Of a DNA stretch of 64,000 bases, positions 55,789-64,000 are shown piece after piece (the first letter of the stretch is position 1; every line of letters starts with the position of its first letter). The position numbers and the translations under genes were made by a program. Source of the stretch: Variovorax sp. PBL-E5 (GTDB lineage: Bacteria > Pseudomonadota > Gammaproteobacteria > Burkholderiales > Burkholderiaceae_C); assembly GCF_901827185.1 (NCBI RefSeq), contig NZ_LR594671.1:1-64000 (forward strand), in the 5' to 3' direction. The notes under the pieces are model-generated. The model saw only the letters and a list, made by a program, of their open reading frames with translations. It was not told the DNA's origin and did no database searches.

Positions 55789-56394
55789 ATGGGCAACCGC
55801 CTGACGCAGATCGCCACGCGCACCGGCGACGATGGCACCACTGGCCTCGGCGACAACACCCGCGTGCCGAAGAATCACCTGCGCGTGCAGGCCATGGGCG
55901 ACGTGGACGAACTCAACTCGAACATCGGCGTGCTGCTGTGCGAGCCGATGCCGCCGACCGTTCGCGAACTGCTGGTCGACGTCCAGCACCAGCTCTTCAA
56001 TCTTGGCGGAGAACTTTCGATGCCGGGCTTCACCTTGTTCAAGGCCGAGGCGCTGCTGCAGCTCGACAACGCACTGGCCGAGCACAACGCCGCGCTGCCG
56101 CGCCTGGCCGAATTCATCCTGCCGGCCGGCACGCGTGCCGCATCGCTCGCGCACGTATGCCGCACGGTGGCGCGGCGGGCCGAGCGCGCCGTCGTGGCAC
56201 TGGGCGCGGATGAAGCGCTCAACGATGCACTGCGCCAGTACCTCAATCGCCTGAGCGATCTGCTGTTCGTGCTGGCGCGGGTGCTCAATCGCGTCGACGG
56301 CGGCGACGATGTCTACTGGAAGAGCGAGCGCATGGCGCGCGCGGCCGCCGACGCGTCGCATGCGGACCTGCCATCGCCGCCAACCCAACCCTGA
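55789..56394 (+). CDS. ATP:cob(I)alamin adenosyltransferase (PduO type)
   Basis: The 201-residue protein starts ATRTGDDGTTGLGDNTRVPK, the PduO ATP-binding loop, and ends with AERAVVALGA and QYLNRLSDLLFVLARVLN. PduO transfers adenosyl to cob(I)alamin to form coenzyme B12. The start at 55789 is on the strand opposite the FAD oxidase, 58 bases apart. No B12 riboswitch is seen upstream. Confidence 0.93.
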   Translation: MGNRLTQIATRTGDDGTTGLGDNTRVPKNHLRVQAMGDVDELNSNIGVLLCEPMPPTVRELLVDVQHQLFNLGGELSMPGFTLFKAEALLQLDNALAEHNAALPRLAEFILPAGTRAASLAHVCRTVARRAERAVVALGADEALNDALRQYLNRLSDLLFVLARVLNRVDGGDDVYWKSERMARAAADASHADLPSPPTQP

Positions 56395-56413
56395 AATGAA
56401 GGAGCCCTCGCCG

Positions 56414-56785
56414 ATGTCATTGCCTCGAACCCTTTCCGCCCGCGTGCGTTCGCGCGCGGCCGTCTGCATCTCGCTCGGCGCCGCGCTGATGCTGCCCATA
56501 CTGGCCGCCGCGCAAAGCGCCGACAACCCGCCCAAGGCGCAGCGCGCGCACACGCTGAAGGCGCCGCCGCGCCACGGCAAGGTGCTGGGCGGCATCGAAC
56601 ACGGCACCGACGCGGCCGGCCGCGGCATCGATCGCGCCGGCGATGCCACACGGCGCGGTGTCGACAACACAGCCGAGCGCGCGAGCAGGCCGTTGCGCCG
56701 CGTCGGCGAGGCCTTCGGCCGCAAGCTGGGCGCGCGCGGCCCGTCGGGCCCGCCGCCCGTGGGGCCGCAGGGCAATCTGCCCTGA
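56414..56785 (+). CDS. Hypothetical secreted protein, Gly/Arg/Pro-rich
   Basis: I do not recognise it. The 123-residue protein has a signal peptide (AAVCISLGAALMLPILAAAQ) and a basic repetitive body (HGTDAAGRGIDRAGDATRRGVDNTAERASRPLRRVG), ending PPPVGPQGNLP. AAGGAG nine bases upstream supports the ATG at 56414 over 56396. It starts 20 bases after the adenosyltransferase stop. Confidence 0.6.
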   Translation: MSLPRTLSARVRSRAAVCISLGAALMLPILAAAQSADNPPKAQRAHTLKAPPRHGKVLGGIEHGTDAAGRGIDRAGDATRRGVDNTAERASRPLRRVGEAFGRKLGARGPSGPPPVGPQGNLP

Positions 56786-56890
56786 AACCGCAGCTTTACC
56801 TGACTTCACGCTGAATCGACAAGCGAGGGACGCGGCCGACACATGGGCCGCCCACACTGGACTCCTCATCAACGCCAAAGGAGTTCCAAG

Positions 56891-57274
56891 ATGATCAAGT
56901 CCAAAAGCATGACGGTGGCCGCAGCGGTGCTCGCGATGTGCATGGCCGGCAGCGCCTTCGCACAGGACCGCGGCTTCGACCGTTCGCCCGAGGGCAATGA
57001 CCGGTTTTCGCAACGCCACGATCAGCGGGGCCACGAGGACTTCCGCCCGGGCCGCCAGGCCGACCGCCACGGCTACCCGCAGCCGCATGCCGAATGGCAC
57101 CGCGGCGACCGCGTGCCCACCGAGTACCGGGGCCGCAACTACGTCGTCAACGACTGGCGCAGCCACCGCTTGCAGGCGCCCCCGCGCGGCTACCAGTGGG
57201 TCGGTGTGGGCGGAGACTACGTGCTGGCGGCGATCGCCACCGGCGTGATCGCGCAGATCATCGCCAGCCAGTAG
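56891..57274 (+). CDS. RcnB family protein (nickel/cobalt homeostasis-like)
   Basis: The 127-residue protein has a signal peptide (AAAVLAMCMAGSAFAQ) and the RcnB motif NDWRSHRLQAPPRGYQWVGVGGDYVLAAIATGVI. The middle is His/Arg/Asp-rich (RHDQRGHEDFRPGRQADRHG). RcnB is a periplasmic protein linked to nickel and cobalt handling. It is convergent with the next gene, 14 bases apart. Confidence 0.82.
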   Translation: MIKSKSMTVAAAVLAMCMAGSAFAQDRGFDRSPEGNDRFSQRHDQRGHEDFRPGRQADRHGYPQPHAEWHRGDRVPTEYRGRNYVVNDWRSHRLQAPPRGYQWVGVGGDYVLAAIATGVIAQIIASQ

Positions 57275-57288
57275 GGCGAAGCGGGGGC

Positions 57289-57534
57289 TCAGGCGGCGCT
57301 GGGCGTCACCTGGGCGCACACGTTGCGCCCGGTGATGGTCAGGCGCAGCCCGCCGCCGTGCCATTCGAGCCAGTTGAGCTTGACGTAGGCCTCGATGTCG
57401 TCGTCGTCGATCTGATCGGCCTGGCGGTGGTGCAGGCGATCGACCGTGGCGGGCAAGCCCTGCCGCAAGCGCTCCCGAACTGCCGCGTCGGCGGCCTCAT
57501 GGGGGGTTGTGCGCAACTGGGGAGTCGAGGCCAT
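57289..57534 (-). CDS. Conserved hypothetical small protein
   Basis: The 81-residue protein (start MASTPQLRTTPHEAADAAV) has an acidic segment QADQIDDDDIEAYVKLNWLEWHGGGLRLTIT. The layout suggests a small winged-helix-like fold, but I do not recognise a function. It is 125 bases downstream of the phasin on the same strand. Confidence 0.6.
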   Translation of the reverse strand: MASTPQLRTTPHEAADAAVRERLRQGLPATVDRLHHRQADQIDDDDIEAYVKLNWLEWHGGGLRLTITGRNVCAQVTPSAA

Positions 57535-57659
57535 GGTGATCCGGTCCGTTCGCTGAAGAATGAAGTCGTCCCAATGTACGCTTCCTGCCGGCGAGGTCAC
57601 GGACCTTTTTCTCGAATCGAAGCCGGGCCGCGACGGTCGCGCGCCCCGCTCGCCGCGGA

Positions 57660-58166
57660 TCACTTGCGCTGCTGCAGCAGCTTGCTGACCTCGTCCACGT
57701 TGTCGCGGATGCGCTGGCGCACCACGTCGAAGGCGTCGGCCTGCGACTTGGCAGCCAGCTCGGCCAGCTCGCGGATGTCATCCAGCGCTCGCTTGAAGGC
57801 GGCCTTGCCCATGGTATCGAGCTTGGCGAGGTTCTCGCGCGGGTCGCCGGCCGACATGCCCTTGACGGCGCCCTGCCACTCGCCGATCGATGCCTTGAGC
57901 ATCTCGGTCTGGCGCTGCACCACGGCCTGCAGCCCCTGGTAGGACTTCTCGTTGGCCTGCACCAGCGCCTGCAGATCCTTGCGCCCGCTCTCGACGATGG
58001 CACCCGCTGCACCGGCCAGCGGCAGGTTCTGCAAGCGTTCCGCCATGCCCTTGAGCGGCTTCACGAAGGCATCCTGGACATCGGCCGCGGCCTTGGCGGC
58101 CGTGGGGCGCGCCTTCTTCGCGGCGGTGGCGGTGCGGCTGGCGGTGCTCGACTTGCTGGTGGCCAT
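57660..58166 (-). CDS. Phasin family PHA granule protein
   Basis: The 168-residue helical protein has an Ala/Lys/Thr-rich N-terminus (SSTASRTATAAKKARPTAAK) and the phasin core with KSYQGLQAVVQRQTEMLKASIGEWQ and RQRIRDNVDEVSKLLQQRK. Phasins coat polyhydroxyalkanoate granules. It lies after minE on the same strand, 89 bases apart. With the other phasin-like gene it suggests PHA storage. Confidence 0.85.
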   Translation of the reverse strand: MATSKSSTASRTATAAKKARPTAAKAAADVQDAFVKPLKGMAERLQNLPLAGAAGAIVESGRKDLQALVQANEKSYQGLQAVVQRQTEMLKASIGEWQGAVKGMSAGDPRENLAKLDTMGKAAFKRALDDIRELAELAAKSQADAFDVVRQRIRDNVDEVSKLLQQRK

Positions 58167-58255
58167 GGTGCGATGTCTCCGTGTGGTTGTTGGAGCCGTG
58201 ACGATACGCCCACACCGAGGTCGGATGGAAGCCCCGCACCAGAGGCCGCGTGCGC

Positions 58256-58528
58256 TCAGCGCGCCGCGAGCGCCGCGTCGGGCAGTTCGATCTTGACCTG
58301 CAGCACCTCGAGGTCGTCGTGTTTCTCGAGGTGTACCTTGATGTCCTCGGCCTTGATCGAAACGTACTTGGAAATCACCGCGATCAGCTCGCGCTGCAGC
58401 TCCGGCAGGTAGTCGGGCCTCTTGCCGCCGAGGCTGCTGCGCTCGTGCGCGAGGATGATCTGCAGCCGCTCCTTGGCAACGCTCGCCGTCTTCTTCTTCT
58501 CCCCCAGCAGAAACGAAAACAATGACAT
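58256..58528 (-). CDS. minE: Cell division topological specificity factor MinE
   Basis: The 90-residue protein has the MinD-binding and membrane-targeting N-terminus ([30 protein letters not shown]) and the dimeric C-terminal domain. MinE drives MinCD off the midcell so that the division septum forms there. It starts two bases after the minD stop. Confidence 0.95.
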   Translation of the reverse strand: MSLFSFLLGEKKKTASVAKERLQIILAHERSSLGGKRPDYLPELQRELIAVISKYVSIKAEDIKVHLEKHDDLEVLQVKIELPDAALAAR

Positions 58529-58530
58529 GC

Positions 58531-59343
58531 CTACCTCCCGAAGATGCGCTTGAAGAAGCCCGGCTTCTCGGCATCGACGAAGCGCATCGGCTTGTCCTCG
58601 CCGAGGAAGCGCGCCACCACGTCGCTGTAAGCCTGGGCCACGTCGGTTTCGGTGTCGTGGATCGCGGGCACGCCCTGGTTGGAGGCCTGCAGCACGCTCT
58701 CCGATTCGGGAATCACGCCGATCAGCTTGATGCGCAGGATGTCCTTGATATCCTCCAGCGAGAGCATCTGCCCGCCGGCCACGCGATTCGGGTTGTAGCG
58801 CGTGATCAGCAGGTGCTCCTTGATCGGGTCGCCGCCTTCCTTGGCCCGCTTGGTCTTGGAGCCCAGCATGCCGAGGATGCGGTCCGAGTCGCGCACCGAC
58901 GAGACCTCGGGGTTGGTCACGATCAGCGCCTCGTCGGCGAAATGCATCGCCATCAGCGCGCCGGTCTCGATGCCCGCCGGCGAATCGCACACGATGTAGT
59001 CGAAGCCCTGGTCAGCGAGTTCCTTGAGGATCTTCTCGACGCCTTCCTGCGTCAGCGCATCCTTGTCGCGCGTCTGCGAGGCGGCCAGCACGAACAGGTT
59101 GTCGCACTGCTTGTCCTTGATCAGCGCCTGGCTCAGGTTGGCCTCGCCCTGGATCACGTTGATGAGGTCGTACACCACGCGCCGTTCGCAGCCCATGATC
59201 AGGTCGAGGTTGCGCAGGCCGACGTCGAAATCGATCACGGCCGTCTTCTTGCCCGCGAGGGCGAGCCCCGATGCAAAGCTCGCGCTCGTGGTCGTCTTGC
59301 CGACACCGCCCTTGCCCGAGGTCACCACCACAATCTTGGCCAT
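58531..59343 (-). CDS. minD: Septum site-determining ATPase MinD
   Basis: The 270-residue ParA-like ATPase has [22 protein letters not shown] (deviant Walker A), [32 protein letters not shown], and the amphipathic membrane-binding tail [11 protein letters not shown]. With MinC and MinE it places the septum. The ATG at 59343 ([11 protein letters not shown]) is the usual start; one at 59349 adds two residues. Confidence 0.97.
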   Translation of the reverse strand: MAKIVVVTSGKGGVGKTTTSASFASGLALAGKKTAVIDFDVGLRNLDLIMGCERRVVYDLINVIQGEANLSQALIKDKQCDNLFVLAASQTRDKDALTQEGVEKILKELADQGFDYIVCDSPAGIETGALMAMHFADEALIVTNPEVSSVRDSDRILGMLGSKTKRAKEGGDPIKEHLLITRYNPNRVAGGQMLSLEDIKDILRIKLIGVIPESESVLQASNQGVPAIHDTETDVAQAYSDVVARFLGEDKPMRFVDAEKPGFFKRIFGR

Positions 59344-59398
59344 TCCCAATCCTTCTTCGTTTCAGTTGTCAGGTTGTTGTCGTGTCGAACCCGCCTCG

Positions 59399-60154
59399 TC
59401 AAAGGATCGCGTTCATCACCAGTTTCTTGCCGTCCAGCACGATCTGCACCGGCCTGCTCGCGAGCTCGGCTGGCAGCGCGACTTCCGAGGTGCGGTAGAT
59501 GCCCGCGATTGCCACCAGCTGCGCCTCCATGCAGGTCGTGAAGATGCGCGCCTCGGTATCGCCGCGCGCACCGGCGATCGCCTTGCCGCGCAGCGGCGCG
59601 TAGACGTGGACGTTGCCGTCCGCGATCACCTCGGCGCCGAAGCTCACCACCGCCGTCACGATCACGTCGCCGCCGCGCGCATACACCTGCTGTCCGGAGC
59701 GCAGCGGCTTGTCGATCACCAGCGTGCCGCCGGCCGGCACCGGCACCTCGCGCACGATCTGCGGCGCTTCGCTGCGCGGCTCGGCGGGGGGTGCGGCAGG
59801 GCGCGGGCTCGGCGCCACGGGCATGGCCGCGAGCGACAGGCCGGCGGCGCGCGCCGCGGCGTTCTGCGCCTCGTTGCCGCCGCGCACCGCGATCGGCTGC
59901 GTCTGGTGGCGCGCCAGCAGGCTGCGCAGCGCGGGGAAGTCGATCTCCGTCGCCTGCGCTTCGTCCTGCAGCTGCGACAGGTCGATGACCACCGGCTCCT
60001 GCTCGAAGAAGTCGGGCGAATCGGCGAGCTGGACCTCGAGCGCGTCGGCCAGGACATCGAGGTCCGCCGTCTTGAGGATCACCGCGATCAGCGGCAGCGT
60101 CGCGCTCTTGAATTCGAAAACCGCTTTGGTGCGCGCGGCGGATGCATCGGCCAT
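59399..60154 (-). CDS. minC: Septum site-determining protein MinC
   Basis: The 251-residue protein has an N-terminal inhibitor domain and the C-terminal beta-helix with GGDVIVTAVVSFGAEVIADGNVHVYAPLRGKAIAG, linked by a Pro/Ala-rich hinge (PSPRPAAPPAEPRSEAP). MinC blocks FtsZ assembly away from midcell. It heads minCDE; 55 bases separate it from minD. Confidence 0.95.
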   Translation of the reverse strand: MADASAARTKAVFEFKSATLPLIAVILKTADLDVLADALEVQLADSPDFFEQEPVVIDLSQLQDEAQATEIDFPALRSLLARHQTQPIAVRGGNEAQNAAARAAGLSLAAMPVAPSPRPAAPPAEPRSEAPQIVREVPVPAGGTLVIDKPLRSGQQVYARGGDVIVTAVVSFGAEVIADGNVHVYAPLRGKAIAGARGDTEARIFTTCMEAQLVAIAGIYRTSEVALPAELASRPVQIVLDGKKLVMNAIL

Positions 60155-60382
60155 GGAAAACGTGGTTCGAAAAGCGTTGAAGTCTAACGGGCATGGGCGT
60201 GCGTGCCGCAAAAGGAGTCGCGAATGCGTCGGCGACACAACATTTCTTTCACGACGTTGCAACTTCGGCCCATCGCGCAGGCTCCATGCACGGGGACTCG
60301 GCAACGCAGCCGATTCCTACATCGAGGCCCGAGATCCTTCTGCACACTCGGCCGCTTCCCGAAAAGCAGGAGCCCGCTTGCG

Positions 60383-60727
60383 ATGCAGCCCATTCTCGAT
60401 ATCCAGACCGTCCAGCCGGACCTGTTCACCTACAGCCTCGGCGCCGCCAAGCCGCCCGGCCGCCACTGCGGCGACTTCTTCGCATCGGCCGAGTGCTGCC
60501 TTCGCGATGCGGGCGATGCGCTCCACATGTACTTCGACAGCGTGCAGATCCGCTTCGCCGGCTTCACGCTCGGCAGCTATCCGGTGGCACGCATGATGAA
60601 CGACCCGCCCGGCCTGTTCGCCGAACTGATGGCCGACCTGCTGGCGATCTACCGCCAGCGCGCCGCGCCGCGACACGGCGCGCGGCGCGCGGCGCCTCAA
60701 TTGCGCGAGCGGCCCAGCAGCGCATAG
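60383..60727 (+). CDS. Conserved hypothetical protein
   Basis: The 114-residue protein starts MQPILDIQTVQPDLFTYSLG and has two Cys-rich spots (GRHCGDFFASAECCLRD). No family recognised. The end is Arg/Ala-rich and overlaps the permease 3' end by 31 bases on the other strand, so the true C-terminus could be less conserved. The gap between the minC start and this gene (60155-60382) shows nothing supported. Confidence 0.5.
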   Translation: MQPILDIQTVQPDLFTYSLGAAKPPGRHCGDFFASAECCLRDAGDALHMYFDSVQIRFAGFTLGSYPVARMMNDPPGLFAELMADLLAIYRQRAAPRHGARRAAPQLRERPSSA

Positions 60728-61986
60728 AGCAGGATCGCGCCGAAGGTCGCGGTGCCGATGCCGCCGAGCGCGAACTGGCCGAACTTCAGCGTGAAGTCGC
60801 CGGTGCCGATGACCAGCGTGATCGCGGCCACGATCAGGTTCCTGTTCTGCGAGAAGTCGACCTTGTTGTCGACCCAGATCCGCGCACCCGCCACCGCGAT
60901 CAGCCCGAACACCACGATGCTCACCCCGCCCATCACCGGCAGCGGAATCGCCTGGATCAGCGCGCCGAACTTGGGCGAGAAGCCCAGCAGCAGCGCGATC
61001 AGCGCTGCCACCACGAACACCGCCGTCGAGTAGATGCGCGTGGCCGCCATCACGCCGATGTTCTCGGCATAGGTCGTCACGCCGGTGCCGCCCAGCGCGC
61101 CGCTCACCATCGTCGCCACGCCGTCGCCGATGAAGGCGCGGCCGATCAGCGGGTCGAGGTTGCGGCCCGTCATCGCGGTCACCGCCTTCAGGTGGCCCAG
61201 GTTCTCGGCCACCAGGATGATCACCACCGGCGCGATCAGCACGATCGCGTTGCCGTCGAACACCGGCGTCGTGAAGCCCGGCACGCCGAACCACGCCGCG
61301 CTGGCGATGCCCGACAGGTCCAGCGGCTTGCCCATGCCGAGGCCGTTGGTGAAGACCGCGTAGACGATGCTCGCGAGAATCAGCCCGACCAGGATCAGGA
61401 GCCGCTGCACCATGCCGCGCGTGAACACCGCGACCAGCCCCACGCACAGGAAGGTGACGGCCTGCATCCACGCATCGAAGTTGTTCGCCGCCATGTTCTT
61501 GATCGGCACGCTCGCCAGGTTCAGCCCGATCACCGCGACCACCGCGCCCGTCACCACCGGCGGCATGAAGCGCTCGATCCAGCCGGTGCCGATCGCCTGC
61601 ACGATCGCGCCGATCACGACATAGATCGCCCCGCAGGCCACGATGCCGCCCAGCGCCACCGCGATGTTCCCGTTCGGCCCCTTGCCCGCGTAGCCGGTGG
61701 CCGCGATCACCACGCCGATGAAGGCGAAGCTCGAGCCCAGGTAACTCGGCACCCGGCCGCCGGTGATGAGAAAGAAGATCAGCGTGCCCACGCCGCTCAT
61801 CAGGACCGCGATGTTGGGGCTGAAGCCCATCAGGATCGGCGCCAGCACCGTGGAGCCGAACATCGCGATCACGTGTTGCACGCCCATCGCGGTCGTCTGC
61901 GGCCAGGCCAATCGTTCGTCGGGTGCGACGACGGTGCCCTGGGTGGCGGCGACTTCGCGCCAGCGGGGAAGGTAGGAATCGCTCAT
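60697..61986 (-). CDS. NCS2 nucleobase:cation symporter (uracil permease type)
   Basis: The 429-residue permease has about 12-14 membrane helices and the NCS2 blocks GVQHVIAMFGSTVLAPILMG, VAENLGHLKAVTAMTGRNLDP and GALGGTGVTTYAENIGVMAATRI. The GGTGVTTYAENIG motif is the family signature with the substrate-binding Glu. Uracil is the most likely substrate (UraA/RutG class). The ATG at 61986 follows GAGGAAAAAG. It follows the repeat copy 3. Confidence 0.92.
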   Translation of the reverse strand: MSDSYLPRWREVAATQGTVVAPDERLAWPQTTAMGVQHVIAMFGSTVLAPILMGFSPNIAVLMSGVGTLIFFLITGGRVPSYLGSSFAFIGVVIAATGYAGKGPNGNIAVALGGIVACGAIYVVIGAIVQAIGTGWIERFMPPVVTGAVVAVIGLNLASVPIKNMAANNFDAWMQAVTFLCVGLVAVFTRGMVQRLLILVGLILASIVYAVFTNGLGMGKPLDLSGIASAAWFGVPGFTTPVFDGNAIVLIAPVVIILVAENLGHLKAVTAMTGRNLDPLIGRAFIGDGVATMVSGALGGTGVTTYAENIGVMAATRIYSTAVFVVAALIALLLGFSPKFGALIQAIPLPVMGGVSIVVFGLIAVAGARIWVDNKVDFSQNRNLIVAAITLVIGTGDFTLKFGQFALGGIGTATFGAILLYALLGRSRN

Positions 61987-62014
61987 GTTTCTTTTTCCTC
62001 GGTTGTTGTCATTC

Positions 62015-62047
62015 ATGAACAAGCCACGCGAAGTGGGCAAGCCTGGG
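62015..62047. repeat. Dispersed GC-rich repeat, partial copy 3
   Basis: Read on the minus strand, CCCCCAGGCTTGCCCACTTC, then GCGTGGC, matches the first third of the copy at 11296-11386 with one base change. The rest (the CCCCTTGCAGGGG core and the CCGGCGG arm) is missing. It lies between the thioesterase stop and the permease start. Confidence 0.65.
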
Positions 62048-62049
62048 GG

Positions 62050-62466
62050 TTAGCCAAGAATCATCATCGTGATGCGCGAGACACAGGTCAGCGCGCCCTC
62101 GTCATTCGTCATGTCGATCTGCCACACCTGCGTCGTGCGTCCGCGGTGCACCGGCCGCGCGATGCCGGTGACCCAGCCCTCGCTGGTCGCGCGGATGTGG
62201 TTGGCATTGATGTCCAGCCCGACCGCGCGCTGCCCCTCCGGCGCCGAATAGTACGCGCCGCACGAGCCCAGCGTCTCGGCCAGCACCACCGACACGCCGC
62301 CGTGCAGGATGCCGTAGGGCTGCCGCGTACGCCCGTTCACCGGCACGCGGGCGCGGATGAAATCGTCGCCGACCTCGAGGAATTCGATGCCGAGCGTGGC
62401 CACGGCGGTGTCCACGTGGCTGCGGGTGAGCTGTTCGATCGATATCTCTTTGTGCCAGATGCGCAT
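62050..62466 (-). CDS. Hotdog-fold acyl-CoA thioesterase (YdiI/MenI-like)
   Basis: The 138-residue protein parallels E. coli YdiI along its length: RARVPVNGRTRQPYGILHGGVSVVLAETLGS (catalytic Glu in AETLGS), VGLDINANHIRA and QVWQIDMTNDEG. YdiI hydrolyses 1,4-dihydroxy-2-naphthoyl-CoA and other acyl-CoA. Located upstream of the permease in the same direction. Confidence 0.9.
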   Translation of the reverse strand: MRIWHKEISIEQLTRSHVDTAVATLGIEFLEVGDDFIRARVPVNGRTRQPYGILHGGVSVVLAETLGSCGAYYSAPEGQRAVGLDINANHIRATSEGWVTGIARPVHRGRTTQVWQIDMTNDEGALTCVSRITMMILG

Positions 62467-62569
62467 GGGGAATCTCCAGGTGAATGCCCAAAACTATAGC
62501 GATCGGCGCCCGCACGACGGGCCTCCGGCCGACACGGCGGCCGGCCGCGGGCGGGGATAAGCTTTGGAC

Positions 62570-63886
62570 ATGACGCGCACCCGACGATGGATCACCGGCG
62601 CGGCCGCGGCCGTCGTGGTGCTGCTGGCCGGCCTCGCGCTGCTCGCGCACCTGCTGCTGCCGAACGACCAGGCGTTCGCGACCGAGATCGCCACCCGCTT
62701 CGAGAAGGCCTCCGGCATCGGTCTTCGGGTCGGCGCGGCGCATTGGGCCTTGCGGCCCACGCCGGTGGTGCTGCTCGACGACGTTGCCACGGCGCAGGAG
62801 CCGCCGATCACCGTGCGCCGCATCGTCGCGCGGCCGCAGCTGGCCGGCCTGCTGCGTCGCCGGGTCGCGGTCGATGTCGTCGAGATCGACGGCGCGGTGC
62901 TGCCGCGCACCTCGGTGCGTGCCTTCCGCGGTCGCTGGCAAGGCGACGACCCGGCCGCGAGCGTGCTGGCAGGCGCCTGGAGCCTCGCCGACGTGCCCGT
63001 GGCGCGCCTTCGTCTGCGCGACATCACGTGGATCGATCGGCGCGGCATCGCGCTCGCCTACGATGCCGACATCGCCTTCGACGCGCACTGGCGCCCGCGC
63101 GAGGCCGAGGTTTCGCGGCCCGGCGTCGCGCCGCCCGCCCGGCTGCGGCTCGAACGCGAAGGCGGCGAGGACCGCTGGCGCACGCTGATCGACGTCGGCG
63201 GCGGCACCTGGAACGGCGAGTCCGAATTGCAGGCTCCCGACGGCGGCCCATTGCGTTTCACAGCCCGGCTCGAGCCGAAGAACGTCGACATCGATGCGCT
63301 GGTGCGCAGCTTCGGCCGCCACAGCGCGGTCGAGGGCAAGCTCTCCGGCCAGACATCGGTCGACACCGAAGGCGAGAACCTCTCCGCGCTGATCGGCAAG
63401 CTGCACACGCGCACCCGCTTCACCGTCGCGCCCGCGACGCTCGACGGCTTCGATCTGTCGAAGGCGATCAGCACCGCGGGCTTCAGCCGCGGCGGCCGCA
63501 CGCCGCTCGAACAGCTGAGCGGCACGCTCGACACCCAGGCCAGCGACGACGGCGTGGTGTTGCGCTACACCGGCCTGAGGGCGCGCTCCGGCGTGCTCAC
63601 CGCGAGCGGCAGCGCCACCGTGGTCAACCGGCGGCTCGACGGCGAAGCGGCGATCGACATCGTCGACGGCGTGGTCGGCGTGCCGCTCAAGCTCGGCGGC
63701 ACGCTCGATGCGCCGCAGCTCTCGCTCACCAGCGGCGCGCTCACCGGCGCGGCCGTGGGCTCGGCCGTGCTGCCGGGCGTCGGTACCGCGATCGGCGCGC
63801 GCATCGGGCAGCAGATGGAGAAGATGTTCGGCGGCGGCGATGCGAAGAAGCCAGGCCGTCCGGCATCCTCGGCCAAACCGCGCTGA
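62570..63886 (+). CDS. AsmA family protein
   Basis: The 438-residue protein has one N-terminal anchor (ITGAAAAVVVLLAGLALLAHLLL) and the AsmA layout: KASGIGLRVGAAHWALRPTPVVLLDDV near the N-terminus and RFTVAPATLDGFDLSKAISTAGFSRGGRTPLEQLSGT in the C-terminal AsmA domain. AsmA-like proteins are bridge-type lipid transport or envelope assembly proteins. It starts at the ATG 62570 (MTRTRRWITG); TTG at 62564 is in frame but adds nothing. Confidence 0.87.
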   Translation: MTRTRRWITGAAAAVVVLLAGLALLAHLLLPNDQAFATEIATRFEKASGIGLRVGAAHWALRPTPVVLLDDVATAQEPPITVRRIVARPQLAGLLRRRVAVDVVEIDGAVLPRTSVRAFRGRWQGDDPAASVLAGAWSLADVPVARLRLRDITWIDRRGIALAYDADIAFDAHWRPREAEVSRPGVAPPARLRLEREGGEDRWRTLIDVGGGTWNGESELQAPDGGPLRFTARLEPKNVDIDALVRSFGRHSAVEGKLSGQTSVDTEGENLSALIGKLHTRTRFTVAPATLDGFDLSKAISTAGFSRGGRTPLEQLSGTLDTQASDDGVVLRYTGLRARSGVLTASGSATVVNRRLDGEAAIDIVDGVVGVPLKLGGTLDAPQLSLTSGALTGAAVGSAVLPGVGTAIGARIGQQMEKMFGGGDAKKPGRPASSAKPR

Positions 63887-63896
63887 GCCGCGGTCC

Positions 63897-63986
63897 TCAG
63901 GGCAACAGGTTCAGCAGGCTGGCCACGAGGTGCGCCAGCGCCAGCAGCGCGGACCACAGCGCCTTCAGGCTCTGGAGAAAATCCAT
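63897..63986 (-). CDS. Possible 29-residue hydrophobic peptide or the C-terminus of a gene entering from the right
   Basis: Reading leftward from 63986 gives MDFLQSLKALWSALLALA and on to a stop at 63897, an amphipathic, Leu/Ala-rich stretch. It may be a small membrane protein, or the last residues of a longer gene: the frame stays open upstream to the window edge. There is no clear ribosome binding site before the ATG. Confidence 0.3.
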   Translation of the reverse strand: MDFLQSLKALWSALLALAHLVASLLNLLP

Positions 63987-64000
63987 CGTGCCGGCATCGT

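Overview
The window reads as about 64 kb of a GC-rich chromosome from a betaproteobacterium of the order Burkholderiales, most likely a Variovorax-like member of the Comamonadaceae. The grounds are the dnaA-dnaN-gyrB start, a long GyrB, PHA phasins, a ybhP-clsB-ybhN type operon, an exosortase with a PEP-CTERM-type target, and the general style of the proteins. No rRNA, tRNA, insertion sequence, prophage or CRISPR array was seen. Coding is dense on both strands. Genus is inference; no search was run.

Layout. 1-5518: the replication block dnaA, dnaN, gyrB with DnaA-box-like sites between dnaA and dnaN. 5549-10243: a DUF4124-like membrane protein, two tandem secreted paralogues, a membrane-anchored metallophosphoesterase, a phasin-like protein, and a DUF4130 protein that has lost its C-terminal end. 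10355-13411: an envelope phospholipid operon (endonuclease/phosphatase-fold protein, ClsB-like cardiolipin synthase, YbhN-like membrane protein). 13551-22158: a Spy-like protein, then a sugar-acid uptake and catabolism locus: ABC transporter, enolase-superfamily dehydratase and aldose epimerase on one strand; DapA-family lyase and FadR-type regulator on the other. The two arms share a paired palindromic operator.

22216-32943: pirin, then a minus-strand operon encoding a VIT/VWA protein with a PEP-CTERM-type tail, its exosortase, a small membrane-anchored protein and a GT51 glycosyltransferase. Divergent from this operon is PBP1A, followed convergently by the CreBC two-component system. A perfect CreB-type tag (two GTGAA six bases apart) lies in the divergent promoter region. 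I regard this as the most interesting system in the window: CreBC probably controls a sorted surface protein together with peptidoglycan synthesis.

32993-43771: a cupin/JmjC-like protein, a copper chaperone, and a tightly overlapping six-gene operon (short RND adaptor, RND pump, alpha/beta-hydrolase, acyl carrier protein, ketosynthase, fatty-acid hydroxylase-like protein). It is transcribed divergently from its own OmpR-type two-component system and looks like a lipid synthesis and export cluster. Its pump carries Cys where the family has a proton-relay Asp, and its adaptor lacks the middle of the protein.

43788-64000: Old Yellow Enzyme, an MFS exporter, glutathione transferase and a DUF1328 protein. 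Next is the origin-proximal mnmG-rsmG-parA-parB block, with one perfect parS site inside mnmG and one near-perfect site inside rsmG. Then come a CsgG-like lipoprotein, an FAD-linked oxidase, cobalamin adenosyltransferase, small secreted proteins including an RcnB-like one, a phasin, minCDE, a nucleobase permease, a YdiI-like thioesterase and an AsmA-like protein. A GC-rich intergenic repeat occurs at least three times, and one copy is translated as the N-terminus of the YbhN-like protein.
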